Origin: Alteromonas_E sp964230255 | Lineage (GTDB): Bacteria > Pseudomonadota > Gammaproteobacteria > Enterobacterales > Alteromonadaceae | NCBI GenBank assembly: GCA_964230255.1 | Contig: CAXRGW010000040.1 | Coordinates: 1-64,000, forward strand | DNA length: 64,000 bases | Reading direction: 5' to 3' | In this document: positions 45,323-54,531 of the stretch, in pieces | How positions within the stretch are numbered: the first letter of the stretch is position 1 | How the letters are laid out: every line of letters starts with the position of its first letter | Notes under the pieces: generated by a model | The model's input: only the letters and a program-made list of their open reading frames with translations | The model's database searches: none | Told to the model about the DNA's origin: nothing | Position numbers and translations under genes: made by a program

Positions 45323-45339
45323 AAGTGGTCTGCTCTTTA
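45323..45339. promoter_or_regulatory. FadR-like site upstream of fabB (tentative)
   Basis: AAGTGGTCTGCTCTTTA matches roughly two thirds of the FadR consensus AACTGGTCNGACCTGTT. It lies just upstream of a minus-strand -10 candidate TATACT (45303-45308), where an activator of a weak -35 would sit. FadR activates fabB in E. coli. No fadR gene is in the window. Confidence 0.3.
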
Positions 45340-45466
45340 TACTAGGTGTTAATGATGATCGATGTACAGCAAAGATCGCGACAACCTGCATGAAATTGAG
45401 CTTTTTGCTGTGTAACACGGTATCATAGCGTCATCTCTAGAAGTGTGACGATTCAAAGAATTTTCA

Positions 45467-47503
45467 GTGCCGCAAAGTTACGCCAAAGTTCAATTCAACG
45501 AAAATGGAACCCCCATCGCCGAGCATTTTGACGATGTTTACTTTTCCAAGGACGATGCCGAGGCCGAAACTCGTTACGTGTTTATTGCCAATAATCAATT
45601 GCCACAGCGTTGGGAAAATTGGCGATCGCGCATCTTCACTATCGGTGAAACAGGTTTTGGTACGGGATTGAACTTCCTCGTTGCAGCACAAGCTCTGATC
45701 GAATTTAAGCAACGTTTTCCACAAAACGGACTCTACCATTTGCATTTTATTTCGACGGAAAAGTATCCATTACCTCAGGAAGATTGGCAGCAAGCGCTTC
45801 AACCTTTTCAGAATCTGGCGCTTTGCACAGAACTAACTGCGATCAAAGTTTATCCTGTTACCGGCTGTCAGCGCTTTGACTTCAGTTATCAAGACATACA
45901 GTTCACTCTCGACCTCTGGATTGGCGACGTTTTGGATCAACTACCTAATATCCAGTTTGAACAAGCGGGGCCTGTAGATGCGTGGTTCTTAGACGGGTTC
46001 GCTCCCAGTAAGAACCCTGATATGTGGCAACCTGAACTATTTACAGAGATGGCGCGGCTCAGTCACTCGACAACGACTTTTGCAACTTTCACTGCAGCAG
46101 GCTTTGTTAAACGCGCTCTGCAAGCGGCAGATTTCAAAGTTGAAAAGCGTCCAGGTTTTGGACGCAAGCGCGATATGTTAGCAGGACAATACCGCGTTCC
46201 CCTAGTATCAAATTCGATGCTTAAAACGCCTTATCTCAAGCGTGCACCGGCAAATGTTGGCGACTGTTCAACGCCCAATATTGCGATTATTGGCGGTGGC
46301 ATTGCAGCTGCGTGTTCGGCTTATGCATTGAGCAGACGCGGTTCCAACGTTACAGTGTTCACTCAGGCCATGCAGCTGGCAGATGCAGCGTCTGGCAACC
46401 CCCAAGCCGCAGTTTACCCGCAACTCAATGCTCAGCCCAGCTACCTGAGCCAAATTCAGGTGGCCAGTTTTGCTTATTGTAAGCAGTTTTATACTGGCTT
46501 AGCTAAACGCGGAGCAAACTACCAACACGATTGGTGTGGGGTATTGCAAGTTGGCTTTTCTGACACTGTTCAACAGCGCCAGCAAAAACTAATTGGCAAC
46601 AACATCTGGCCAAATAGCCTGATATATCCCATCAATAGACACCAAGCTGCCAGGCTAGCAGGTGTCGAAATACCTTATGAAGGGTTATTTATTCCTGATG
46701 CGGGTTGGGTAGTGCCCGCCGACGTCGTGCGCGCCACGTTGGATGCCGCTAGTCAGCTTTCAATTGTCAATGTGAAATATGGTACCTGTATTACTGAAGT
46801 TACTCATACTGATGTTGACGGAGTTAATATTAGGCTGCAAACGAGTGCGGGAATGGAACAGCAACACTTTGATGCCGTAGTTTTTGCCACCGGACATTAC
46901 AGTCGGCAATTGCCAATATTAGACCAAATTCCGATGTCCTTAACCCGTGGTCAAGTAGAATCAATCAACACTCAAGTACCTCTACCAGAGTTGCACACCG
47001 TATTGTGTCACAAAGGCTATCTAACGCCGCAGCTCAACGGTCGGCACGCTCTGGGTTCAACCTACGTTAAACAAGACACGAGTAGTGAGTATCGTGCAGC
47101 TGAAAGTGCACTGAACCTTGCTACTCAGGCAAAGTCACTGGCGGCTTGCGATTGGGCTCAAGTGCTTAACCACGATAATGTCGGTAGAGCTTCAGTACGT
47201 TGCTCCACACCGGATCATTTACCGCTTGTCGGCGCTATACCGAACTGCGAGAAGCAGCAACAGCAGTACATAGGTTTCATGGAAAAACGTCGGCGTGAAT
47301 TACCCCAACACCCAGCTGTTTATGCAAATACTTTCGTGTTGACTGGATTGGGTTCACGTGGTTTTACTACCGCGCCATTAATGGCTGAAATACTTGCCAG
47401 TCAGATGTTCGCAGAGGCAGCGCCATTAAGTCGAGACTTATTGGCTGCTATTAACCCCAACCGCTTTTTACTGCGGAGCTTAAAACGCAGCGAGAGTGAA
47501 TAA
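45467..47503 (+). CDS. mnmC: bifunctional tRNA mnm5s2U biosynthesis protein
   Basis: This two-domain enzyme finishes 5-methylaminomethyl-2-thiouridine at the tRNA wobble position. The N-terminal methyltransferase (1-245) has GETGFGTGLNFL and DAWFLDGFAPSKNPDMW. The C-terminal FAD-dependent oxidase (from about 265) opens with IAIIGGGIAAACSAYAL and ends with TGLGSRGFTTAPL. Start is a GTG at 45467; no strong ribosome site is seen. It is 678 aa, normal for the fusion. Confidence 0.95.
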   Translation: MPQSYAKVQFNENGTPIAEHFDDVYFSKDDAEAETRYVFIANNQLPQRWENWRSRIFTIGETGFGTGLNFLVAAQALIEFKQRFPQNGLYHLHFISTEKYPLPQEDWQQALQPFQNLALCTELTAIKVYPVTGCQRFDFSYQDIQFTLDLWIGDVLDQLPNIQFEQAGPVDAWFLDGFAPSKNPDMWQPELFTEMARLSHSTTTFATFTAAGFVKRALQAADFKVEKRPGFGRKRDMLAGQYRVPLVSNSMLKTPYLKRAPANVGDCSTPNIAIIGGGIAAACSAYALSRRGSNVTVFTQAMQLADAASGNPQAAVYPQLNAQPSYLSQIQVASFAYCKQFYTGLAKRGANYQHDWCGVLQVGFSDTVQQRQQKLIGNNIWPNSLIYPINRHQAARLAGVEIPYEGLFIPDAGWVVPADVVRATLDAASQLSIVNVKYGTCITEVTHTDVDGVNIRLQTSAGMEQQHFDAVVFATGHYSRQLPILDQIPMSLTRGQVESINTQVPLPELHTVLCHKGYLTPQLNGRHALGSTYVKQDTSSEYRAAESALNLATQAKSLAACDWAQVLNHDNVGRASVRCSTPDHLPLVGAIPNCEKQQQQYIGFMEKRRRELPQHPAVYANTFVLTGLGSRGFTTAPLMAEILASQMFAEAAPLSRDLLAAINPNRFLLRSLKRSESE

Positions 47504-47508
47504 ACGGC

Positions 47509-48261
47509 CTATCTTTGGGAGAGATATGGGTCTATTTCGGCAACAATAAAATCGGGGATCATAACATTTGCAGAAGCCACCACTCGCCTTGTTTCCAGCT
47601 CAACGATCCTAGCGTTTACTGATACACCCTGACTGCGATAAATCAACGTGCCGGTGAGTATATGATCCATTGCGAGTTGATCAACAAGACGTTCGGCATC
47701 GCGACTCAAGGCGAAATCTCCGCGAGGGCCGACTTCAATCGACTCGGTAACCTTAAAGTCAACGACGCTCACTCCGAACTGCTGTATTTCCCCAATAAAG
47801 TATTCCGAGAGTTGGTTGCCAACAGGGTTAGAGTTAGTCAATTCATCGTCAAAATTGACAAATGATACAACGCCGATCAAGTCGTCTGGGTTGAGTCGAA
47901 TAGCGCGATCGATCAACGACATTGCCAGTTGTGAAGCATAGTCCCTGAGGCTTTTGTGAGTGCGGTCTGTCTCATAAAGTGTTGATATTCGGTCGCGCAT
48001 TGACGTATCGATCATTCGAGTTTGCTCACCAGCTTCTCTGCGCTTTTCTATCACCATATCACGCGAGTCGGGACGATAACGTTCTGCTAATGTCTCAGGT
48101 AATGGCGGCGCTTCAAAATCAGGTTGGTTGCGTTCGCGATTGCCGGGCGTTTTGGCGTGTTCTGCGGGTTGAAGCCATTGATCAATAGTTTCTGTAACCG
48201 CGCAGCCGGTGACTGTAATTAATGCACTCGCGAAAACTAACCCCGGTAGCAATTTAGCCAT
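47509..48261 (-). CDS. FlgO-family lipoprotein (third of three)
   Basis: This lipoprotein (250 aa) has lipobox VTGC, Cys20. The FlgO-like domain (about 100-245) has the pattern GVVSFVNFDDELTNSNPVG, LTGTLIYRSQGVSVNARIVE and RRVVASANVMIP. A charged Pro/Arg-rich linker precedes it. In Vibrio, FlgO is an outer-membrane lipoprotein needed for stable flagella, but no flagellar gene lies here. It follows the second paralogue by three bases and ends five bases from convergent mnmC. Confidence 0.85.
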   Translation of the reverse strand: MAKLLPGLVFASALITVTGCAVTETIDQWLQPAEHAKTPGNRERNQPDFEAPPLPETLAERYRPDSRDMVIEKRREAGEQTRMIDTSMRDRISTLYETDRTHKSLRDYASQLAMSLIDRAIRLNPDDLIGVVSFVNFDDELTNSNPVGNQLSEYFIGEIQQFGVSVVDFKVTESIEVGPRGDFALSRDAERLVDQLAMDHILTGTLIYRSQGVSVNARIVELETRRVVASANVMIPDFIVAEIDPYLSQR

Positions 48262-48264
48262 AAA

Positions 48265-49023
48265 TTAGCCCCTTGTTAAACGCACGCCATCACGCATTTC
48301 ATCCGATTTGCGCTCGCTGGGAATCAATGCGTCTACGACGTAAAACGGTATCAGTGCTTGAGCACTGGCTACTACGGCTTTCGAATTTAAGCCGAGTATC
48401 CGAGCATTGACTAAATATCCACCTTGGTGCTTGGTCAACGTACCGGTTAAAACATACTCCATCGGTAAGTTCGCGCTTAACTCCAGATAATCACGGGTCA
48501 GAATGAAATCGCCGCTATCAGTCACACGAATGTAGTCGGTGGCTTTATAGTCAAGTACAGGAATACGGAACTTGTGTAGCTCATGCACAAAAGATTCAGC
48601 CATCTGGTGACCAAGTAAGTTGGTCTCTTGTAAGTTACTATCAAGCAAAGAGAAATGTGTCACCGCTACTGGTGTTTGCGTGTTCACATATTCCATATTG
48701 CTAATTAAATCTTGGGTAAGATTCTTAACATAATCGCCGACATGCTTTGCCAGCGGGCGGCCTTTGTATGCGCCCTGCACGCTCGAATATTGTGGCGGTT
48801 GTCCAAATGCACCAAAATTATCGGCTTGGGCATTGTCGCGGCTTTGTTGCGGCTCTTCAGGTAATGGGTCTGCACCAGTAATATCGATTATTTGCATGAT
48901 TGGTGACGTATCATCAACCGGCTGCATTGTTACATTTTGCTGCTCATATTCAAACATAGCGCAGCCCGACAACCAAGCGCTTAGCAACAGGGGTGTTAAC
49001 ATCATTTGCGTGGTTTTTTTCAT
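48265..49023 (-). CDS. FlgO-family lipoprotein (second of three)
   Basis: This lipoprotein (252 aa) starts MKKTTQMMLTPLLLSAWLSG with lipidated Cys21. A Gln/Asn-rich linker leads to the FlgO domain (about 95-235): AVTHFSLLDSNLQETNLLG, then VLTGTLTKHQGGYLVNARIL and KAVVASAQALIP. It is clearly paralogous to both neighbours, sharing GNQL/GHQM, LTGTL, VNARI and VVA(S/A)A blocks. It lies 32 bp after the first gene. The presence of three diverged copies suggests subunits of one envelope structure. Confidence 0.85.
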   Translation of the reverse strand: MKKTTQMMLTPLLLSAWLSGCAMFEYEQQNVTMQPVDDTSPIMQIIDITGADPLPEEPQQSRDNAQADNFGAFGQPPQYSSVQGAYKGRPLAKHVGDYVKNLTQDLISNMEYVNTQTPVAVTHFSLLDSNLQETNLLGHQMAESFVHELHKFRIPVLDYKATDYIRVTDSGDFILTRDYLELSANLPMEYVLTGTLTKHQGGYLVNARILGLNSKAVVASAQALIPFYVVDALIPSERKSDEMRDGVRLTRG

Positions 49024-49055
49024 GTCATTACCGTTTGTAAAAATTAAAAGTTGCG

Positions 49056-49682
49056 TTACAGATCAGCACTCGTTCTGTAGAGTTTGCCATTGCGCGACGT
49101 TATTTGTTCCCTCTGCCAGAACAATTCCGCAGGAAAGAACCGCGTCGCTGCAGCTACTACTTCTTTGTTTCGCGCGTTAATGATTCGAGCATTCACTATC
49201 GCACCTTCCTGTTGATACACTAAAGTACCGGTAATATAGAAATCAATTGCCTCAAGGCCAGGAAGCTTTTCAACGTCGCGAGTAAACACTCGATCAGATG
49301 TAGCATTAATCATTATATCGTTTGAAATCTTAAACTCTTGAGTCGTATAGCCGCGACGCGCGAATTCAGTCATAAGGCCTTGCTCGAGTTGATGGCCCAA
49401 TAACATTAACGGGTGCTGTTGACTTGCGTCATATTGCATCGAGTCTACTGGTACAAAACCAACAACTGCATAACGCGCATTGCGATTGCCACGGTAGCTG
49501 CTAAACAGCTCATTGGCCAATTTATGGGTATGTAATTCGACATTGCCCAGCGCAGACGAGGGGGTTGACTGCGCTTGTTGTACTTGTTGGATATCCGCGG
49601 TTTGCGAGCACCCCATGAGCATATAACTCATTAAGCATGCCACGAGCATGTATATGCGTACACGCGTTGTTAATATTGTCAT
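49056..49682 (-). CDS. FlgO-family lipoprotein (first of three)
   Basis: This lipoprotein (208 aa) has lipobox LMGC with Cys25 after a hydrophobic stretch. The FlgO domain (about 55-195) has AVVGFVPVDSMQYD, LMLLGHQLEQGLM, ITGTLVYQQEGAIVNARIIN and EVVAAATRFFP. AAAGAGAAA upstream of the ATG is a modest ribosome site. It heads the three-gene run; all three are likely periplasm-facing outer-membrane lipoproteins. Confidence 0.85.
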   Translation of the reverse strand: MTILTTRVRIYMLVACLMSYMLMGCSQTADIQQVQQAQSTPSSALGNVELHTHKLANELFSSYRGNRNARYAVVGFVPVDSMQYDASQQHPLMLLGHQLEQGLMTEFARRGYTTQEFKISNDIMINATSDRVFTRDVEKLPGLEAIDFYITGTLVYQQEGAIVNARIINARNKEVVAAATRFFPAELFWQREQITSRNGKLYRTSADL

Positions 49683-49823
49683 GGCCCGTTTCTCTTTGTA
49701 GATAAGTCATTTTCAAGCTAAATTGTGCAAGAATCTCGCCAACTAATTGATTTATTCAACACAGGGCCTTACGGCGATAAAATTGATACTAAGTGACTGG
49801 TAAGTGGCAATGGGTTGCCGCAT

Positions 49824-50102
49824 TTAACTCTGTAATGCCACCAAAGATTGCCAAAGTGCGTAAACCTGTTGCTGATCATTGGCCTCTAACTCAGCATTTG
49901 CAAATGCATTACTCAAGCTTTGCCGCATAACAGTGTCCAGCGCAGCAATTGTTGGTTCTGTGGATTTCTCGATTTGACTAACTACTACATCGAAATGGCC
50001 GTGTAAGTAGCTGGCAATGAATAATGCTTGGTCGTCACCGGTGTCGACAACCGAGTGTAATTTCTGTTCCATGTGGTTGATTTTATCGAAAAACCCAGTC
50101 AC
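49824..50102 (-). CDS. yfcL: YfcL-family protein
   Basis: This small soluble acidic helical protein (92 aa) has the same length and pattern as E. coli YfcL (ASYLHGHFDVVVSQIE in the middle, QSLSNAFANAEL and QVYALWQSL at the end). The ATG overlaps the preceding stop by four bases. Association with epmC is also seen in E. coli (yfcL-yfcM). Its function is unknown. Confidence 0.8.
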   Translation of the reverse strand: MTGFFDKINHMEQKLHSVVDTGDDQALFIASYLHGHFDVVVSQIEKSTEPTIAALDTVMRQSLSNAFANAELEANDQQQVYALWQSLVALQS

Positions 50103-51253
50103 GCTTTGGTTTCCTCGCTAATTAAGTCTGAAATTGGATAAAGCACGGCATCGTGATATCCGGTAACTACTGTCATACTGCCACTGAGCATCGCATCGAG
50201 AGCAGGATCACTAGTATCGACCACCAAAGGGCGCTTTTCTAAGGCCTGAAGTTTGGTTTTACTTGCCATTACAACAATATTTTCACGGCCTGCATGGCGA
50301 ATCAGCTCCGGACTAATTTGCTGATTCCCGCGTCCAAAAATGTGCCCTTGACCGCCGATGGTTGTCACAACGATTTTTACCGGCTTACCCTGGCAATGAG
50401 ACAAAAGCTCATCCGCACTTAAGTCAGCGGCAATCACTTTCCCCTGATAAACTAAATCGACACCAAGTAACGTGCTATCCAAATCAATTGCTTGCATTGC
50501 CCCCTGTATCGTCGAGCCAGAACCAATGACAAACATTGTGTCGTCATATTCGTCAAACAGTTCAATTAAGTGGTCACCCATATCTTGTAACAACAACTCA
50601 TCACTTTCTTTGCCACCCATTTTGACCGCCTGAATATAACGCAACTCCTCAGGCACCTGCATTTCACCGACATGCTTAGCAATTACAACGCCTTCGCGAA
50701 ATGCACTTTCATCAATGTCTCGCACTTCCGCACTGCGCACAGTGACTAACTCGCCTCGAATCATCATGGCTAGCACTTTGCCGGCGGTATTTGGCGACAC
50801 GGCATAAACGCCCGAATGAATTTTACAGCCAGCGGGAATACCCAGTACAGGTAGGTTATCGCGGACAATATTGTAGATATCAGTTGCGGTGCCATCGCCG
50901 CCCGCAAATACCAATGCGTCGAGCTGCTGGTCGAGCATGATTCTCGCCGCATTCTGCGTATCGACAGCTTCAGTTTGTTGCGCTTGGGGCGCATAGATCA
51001 CATCTACCTCAAACCCTAATTCTAGAGCAGTTGAAGCGCCCATTTCTCCCGCGACTGTAACTATCGTGCAGTGCTGTTTTAAGGCTTGAATGTGGGCCAA
51101 TGCTCGCACAGTTTTCTCGTTGGCTAACTTTTTTGCACCTTTGGCCAAGGCTTGTTGGCGCGTGTCAGGGCCATCACTGCCTTTTAGTCCAGTAGCCCCT
51201 CCAATGCCAGCATACGGGTTGACAATTAGGCCTAATCGAAACTTACGCTGCAT
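50099..51253 (-). CDS. ATP-NAD kinase-family protein (AcoX-like)
   Basis: This protein (384 aa) has the NAD-kinase/diacylglycerol-kinase fold. LGLIVNPYAGIGG (8-20) and FAGGDGTATD (116-125) are the nucleotide-binding motifs. It belongs to the long, AcoX-like branch rather than to housekeeping NadK, which is about 290 aa. Its start overlaps epmC by 11 bp and its stop overlaps yfcL by four, so the three genes form a tight operon. The true substrate is not known. Confidence 0.85.
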   Translation of the reverse strand: MQRKFRLGLIVNPYAGIGGATGLKGSDGPDTRQQALAKGAKKLANEKTVRALAHIQALKQHCTIVTVAGEMGASTALELGFEVDVIYAPQAQQTEAVDTQNAARIMLDQQLDALVFAGGDGTATDIYNIVRDNLPVLGIPAGCKIHSGVYAVSPNTAGKVLAMMIRGELVTVRSAEVRDIDESAFREGVVIAKHVGEMQVPEELRYIQAVKMGGKESDELLLQDMGDHLIELFDEYDDTMFVIGSGSTIQGAMQAIDLDSTLLGVDLVYQGKVIAADLSADELLSHCQGKPVKIVVTTIGGQGHIFGRGNQQISPELIRHAGRENIVVMASKTKLQALEKRPLVVDTSDPALDAMLSGSMTVVTGYHDAVLYPISDLISEETKA

Positions 51254-51827
51254 TACTCAGATCCTTACTCAACGTTAGGCAACGTTGCAGTGTTAGTTGT
51301 GGTGTTTGGTAATGCTCGCGCAAAACATTGATAAAATGTGCACCGCGTGACGGAAAGTCGGTCGAACAATAAGTTTGCAACTGCGCATATACACATTGAG
51401 CAAACGCGTGGCGATCAGGCTGTACACCATTTAAATTATCTGTACTTACGCCAAACTGACGTCCCGCAGCAACACTAAAGGCCCACTCTAGCGCTTGAGG
51501 CTTAACTTCTACTTTTTCGAAACTCGCTTGCTGCTGCGCATCACGACCATCTGGACAATACCAATAGCCGTAATCCACTAATCCGCGACGTTGCTCTCCA
51601 GCAATACACCAATGCGCTATTTCATGTAGAGCGCTGGTGTAATAACCGTGTGCAAATATTACTCGGTTGTATTCGCAAGTCTTATCGGCAGGCAGATAAA
51701 TAGGCTCATCAGTGCCTCTTACCAATCGCGTATTAGAGGCTTGAAACGCGCCATTAAATAAAGCGATCAACTGATCAACTTGTTGCTGTTCATTGGTGTT
51801 AGCCCTTTGGCTGCTAATCTTGCTCAT
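51243..51827 (-). CDS. epmC: elongation factor P hydroxylase
   Basis: This YfcM-type iron enzyme hydroxylates the beta-lysyl-lysine modification of elongation factor P. The metal motif HEIAHW is at 68-73. RGLVDYGYWYCPDGRDAQQQ (81-100) and FEKVEVKPQALEW are typical of the family. It is 194 aa, slightly longer than E. coli EpmC. epmA, epmB and efp are not in the window. Confidence 0.93.
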   Translation of the reverse strand: MSKISSQRANTNEQQQVDQLIALFNGAFQASNTRLVRGTDEPIYLPADKTCEYNRVIFAHGYYTSALHEIAHWCIAGEQRRGLVDYGYWYCPDGRDAQQQASFEKVEVKPQALEWAFSVAAGRQFGVSTDNLNGVQPDRHAFAQCVYAQLQTYCSTDFPSRGAHFINVLREHYQTPQLTLQRCLTLSKDLSNAA

Positions 51828-51942
51828 TGTTACTACCGAGTTTGAATTGCGGCGCAGTTTAACAGAAACTTCACGTAGCTTGTAATGCTGTTCAACTTAC
51901 GACAATCTATCGGTAATTGAGATTGAGAAAAACACTATTTTT

Positions 51943-52683
51943 ATGGCTATAAACGCTGATCAGATTATTCAGCATATCTACACGGTTAACGCGCGTCGTG
52001 ATTTAGCGCTAAAAATGAATCGGCTAGATTCAATTCAAGCATTACAAGAATGGCAGTGTCGGCGTTTGCTCATTACGCATCAAGACCTTAATTCGCAACC
52101 CCAATTCGCTGATGCTATGCGTTTTTTTGTTGACGAACTTTATGGTCCAAAGGATTTCAGTCAACGCGATAAGGATTTAACTCGCGTAATTCCCAAATTG
52201 GCTGCTGTTTTGCCCGAAAAAGCATTGCGCGCTCTCGACGATGCATTACGCTTAAACGCACTCTCTTTTAACTTAGATTCAGCCATGGTCGAGGTATTGC
52301 TGTCTATACTAGGGACAGACCGTTTACAAACATCAGCCATCACTGCTGACTTGTATGCACAAGCCTACCGTCATGTTGAACGCCAAACCGATCGAGCGGA
52401 GCAAATTGCAATTGTTGAACAATTAGGCATTCAATTAGCTGATGTAGTGCATGTTCGCGGCATTAACTTGCTTATCAAGATGGCGCGCAAGCCAGCAGAA
52501 ATAGCCGGTGTGTTGACACTTCACGAATTCTTAGCAGAAGGTTTTGCAGCATTTAAACAATTGGGTGATGTGCGCCTATTTCTCGACCCGATCATCAGTC
52601 GAGAAACAGCGATCATGCAAGCTCTGCTAGCGAGTGACTTCGACATGAAATATAACCCTTTGCCACAAGAGTTAAGCGCATGA
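51943..52683 (+). CDS. conserved hypothetical protein with FFVDELYGPKDFS motif
   Basis: This cytoplasmic helical protein (246 aa) has no signal peptide or membrane segment. It contains AMRFFVDELYGPKDFSQRDK (about 47-66), a motif I associate with uncharacterised gammaproteobacterial proteins but not with a known activity. The stop overlaps the start of the following thioesterase gene by ATGA, and a membrane protease gene follows, so the three are probably one operon. Divergent from epmC with 115 bp between. Confidence 0.7.
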   Translation: MAINADQIIQHIYTVNARRDLALKMNRLDSIQALQEWQCRRLLITHQDLNSQPQFADAMRFFVDELYGPKDFSQRDKDLTRVIPKLAAVLPEKALRALDDALRLNALSFNLDSAMVEVLLSILGTDRLQTSAITADLYAQAYRHVERQTDRAEQIAIVEQLGIQLADVVHVRGINLLIKMARKPAEIAGVLTLHEFLAEGFAAFKQLGDVRLFLDPIISRETAIMQALLASDFDMKYNPLPQELSA

Positions 52684-53135
52684 CCGACCTAAACTGGCAA
52701 TTACCCACTCCTTTTATTCAGGCCTGGGCAATTGATGATACCGTCATTGACCATTATGGGCACGTCAATAACGTTGCTTATATTAGTCAACTTGAGCGTC
52801 TCGCATGGGCACATAGTAATGCATTGGGCTTGACGATAGATCAATACAAGGCGTTAGACCGCGGCATGGCTATTAGGCGTCATGAAGTTGATTACTTACT
52901 GGCGTGTCACGAAGGACACACTATTGCCTGCGCAACGTGGATTGTTGGTTGCGATAAGCGCTTAAATCTTACGCGTCAATTTCAGTTTATTTGTACTGCG
53001 CGCAAAAAGACTGTGTTTCAAGCTCACACCGAGTTTGTGTGTATTGCACTTAGCAGCGGTCTGCCGAAACGCATGCCAGAAGTGTTTAGCAAAACTTATG
53101 GCGATGCATTATTGTCTATTGCAGATTCAGCGTAA
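52680..53135 (+). CDS. hotdog-fold acyl-CoA thioesterase
   Basis: This is a 4-hydroxybenzoyl-CoA thioesterase-like protein (151 aa). The active-site pattern is DDTVIDHYGHVNNVAYISQL, with the characteristic Asp, His and Asn residues. A beta-strand set follows (RRHEVDYLLACHEGHTIACA, then TEFVCIAL). It is translationally coupled to the upstream unknown gene by a 4-bp overlap. It probably hydrolyses an acyl-CoA; the chain type is unknown. Confidence 0.85.
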   Translation: MTDLNWQLPTPFIQAWAIDDTVIDHYGHVNNVAYISQLERLAWAHSNALGLTIDQYKALDRGMAIRRHEVDYLLACHEGHTIACATWIVGCDKRLNLTRQFQFICTARKKTVFQAHTEFVCIALSSGLPKRMPEVFSKTYGDALLSIADSA

Positions 53136-53147
53136 CGGAAACCGGCC

Positions 53148-54314
53148 ATGGCATTTCTAAAATACAAGGTTCCATGGTTATTATTAATCGCTTCATTGGC
53201 GGTAAACGCTTATTTGTGGCGTGAGTTAACGGCGCCAGTTACTGCCGATTCTGAGCGGGTTATTCAGTCAGAACACTCTGAGAGTATCGTCCGCACGCAA
53301 CCTCTTGTAGATTCATATGCGCCCCCAATAACAACAGACGCCAGGACTGAGGAAGAGGCTTCAGCACCGCTCTCACAAAGCACTGATATTGATACATTGC
53401 GTGAGCTGCTGCGCGATGAAGATTGGCCGCAGTTAACGGTATACTTGCAAGAATTTCTGCGCGCCAACCCCGACAACAATGCAGCGCTTTTGATCGAAGC
53501 CGAGTTAGTTGCTCGCACTGAGCCTTTGGGTATGGCCCTCGTCAATTATTACGCGCTGTTGGAGATGCCCCTAGAGTTTGAAACACGCAAGGCAATTGAA
53601 GAAAAGATTCAGCAGTTGTTTGAAAATGCAACTGAACAATTGCGCTTCGATCGCGCGTGGGATTTGTTGGCTGAATTAATTGAGCCACTAATACAAATTG
53701 CGCCTGATGAGCGACGTTACCTTATTTTGCTAGCAGAGGCATATGCACAGCAAACCAATGAAGTACTCATGGAGAATGTACTGGCTGGGTTGCCTTATGA
53801 CGACCCTGCAATCGCATCAATCCGTCAGATATTGCAGCGGCAAATTGAACAGCCTGATGCTGATGAGCAGCTAGCTCAATTAGATACGTTTACCCGTCCT
53901 GATAAACAGTCCAATATTACTCGCATTCCACTCGATCGCATCGGCAATCAATATACGCTTGAATTGGGGTTTGACAATCGCCCTGTACGTTTGATGATTG
54001 ATACTGGCGCATCAACAACAGCTGTGACAACCCGCACTTGGTCTAGGTTAAGCTCCCGAGTAGCTTCTCAATTTATTGGTGTGTTTAAGGTCAATACTGC
54101 AGCTGGCTTTATACAAGCGCCAATGTTTACAATTAAATCCATCAGCATGGGCCGACTGCAGTTTGAGGATGTTTCGGTAATGGTTATTCCATCTCGAATG
54201 ATGGGAGATGATCCTGAGCGCTCACCACAAGGCTTGCTGGGCATGAATATTCTCAGTCAATTTAACTTTCAAATTGACCAGCAAAACGCCACTCTGCTGC
54301 TAAGCCCGCGATGA
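53148..54314 (+). CDS. membrane-anchored retropepsin-like aspartic protease
   Basis: This protein (388 aa) has one N-terminal transmembrane helix (about 8-25), so most of the chain faces the periplasm. Residues 80-245 are helical and TPR-like. A single-lobe aspartic protease domain (about 255-388) has the catalytic motif MIDTGAST (283-290), flap-like strands, and an LLGMNILSQF signature near the end. Such clan AA enzymes act as dimers. The length and order match the bacterial TIGR02281-type family with an added helical spacer. Nothing in the context names its substrate. It lies 12 bp after the thioesterase gene. Confidence 0.85.
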   Translation: MAFLKYKVPWLLLIASLAVNAYLWRELTAPVTADSERVIQSEHSESIVRTQPLVDSYAPPITTDARTEEEASAPLSQSTDIDTLRELLRDEDWPQLTVYLQEFLRANPDNNAALLIEAELVARTEPLGMALVNYYALLEMPLEFETRKAIEEKIQQLFENATEQLRFDRAWDLLAELIEPLIQIAPDERRYLILLAEAYAQQTNEVLMENVLAGLPYDDPAIASIRQILQRQIEQPDADEQLAQLDTFTRPDKQSNITRIPLDRIGNQYTLELGFDNRPVRLMIDTGASTTAVTTRTWSRLSSRVASQFIGVFKVNTAAGFIQAPMFTIKSISMGRLQFEDVSVMVIPSRMMGDDPERSPQGLLGMNILSQFNFQIDQQNATLLLSPR

Positions 54315-54531
54315 CTAGCGGCCGAAAATTGTCAGGATAGCAGGGTATATCTCCACATTAATTCTACAATTAACCCTTTTGACTCCGTTGAATACATATC
54401 TATACTCATACCTACTCACAATCATACGTCTTTACTCTGCGTTTTACGGTGCTTCATACAGTGTCATATAGCGCTTGTAATGGGCGAAAAGCTCCAAACT
54501 CAACTGATATCAGACAAATTAAGGAACACGA

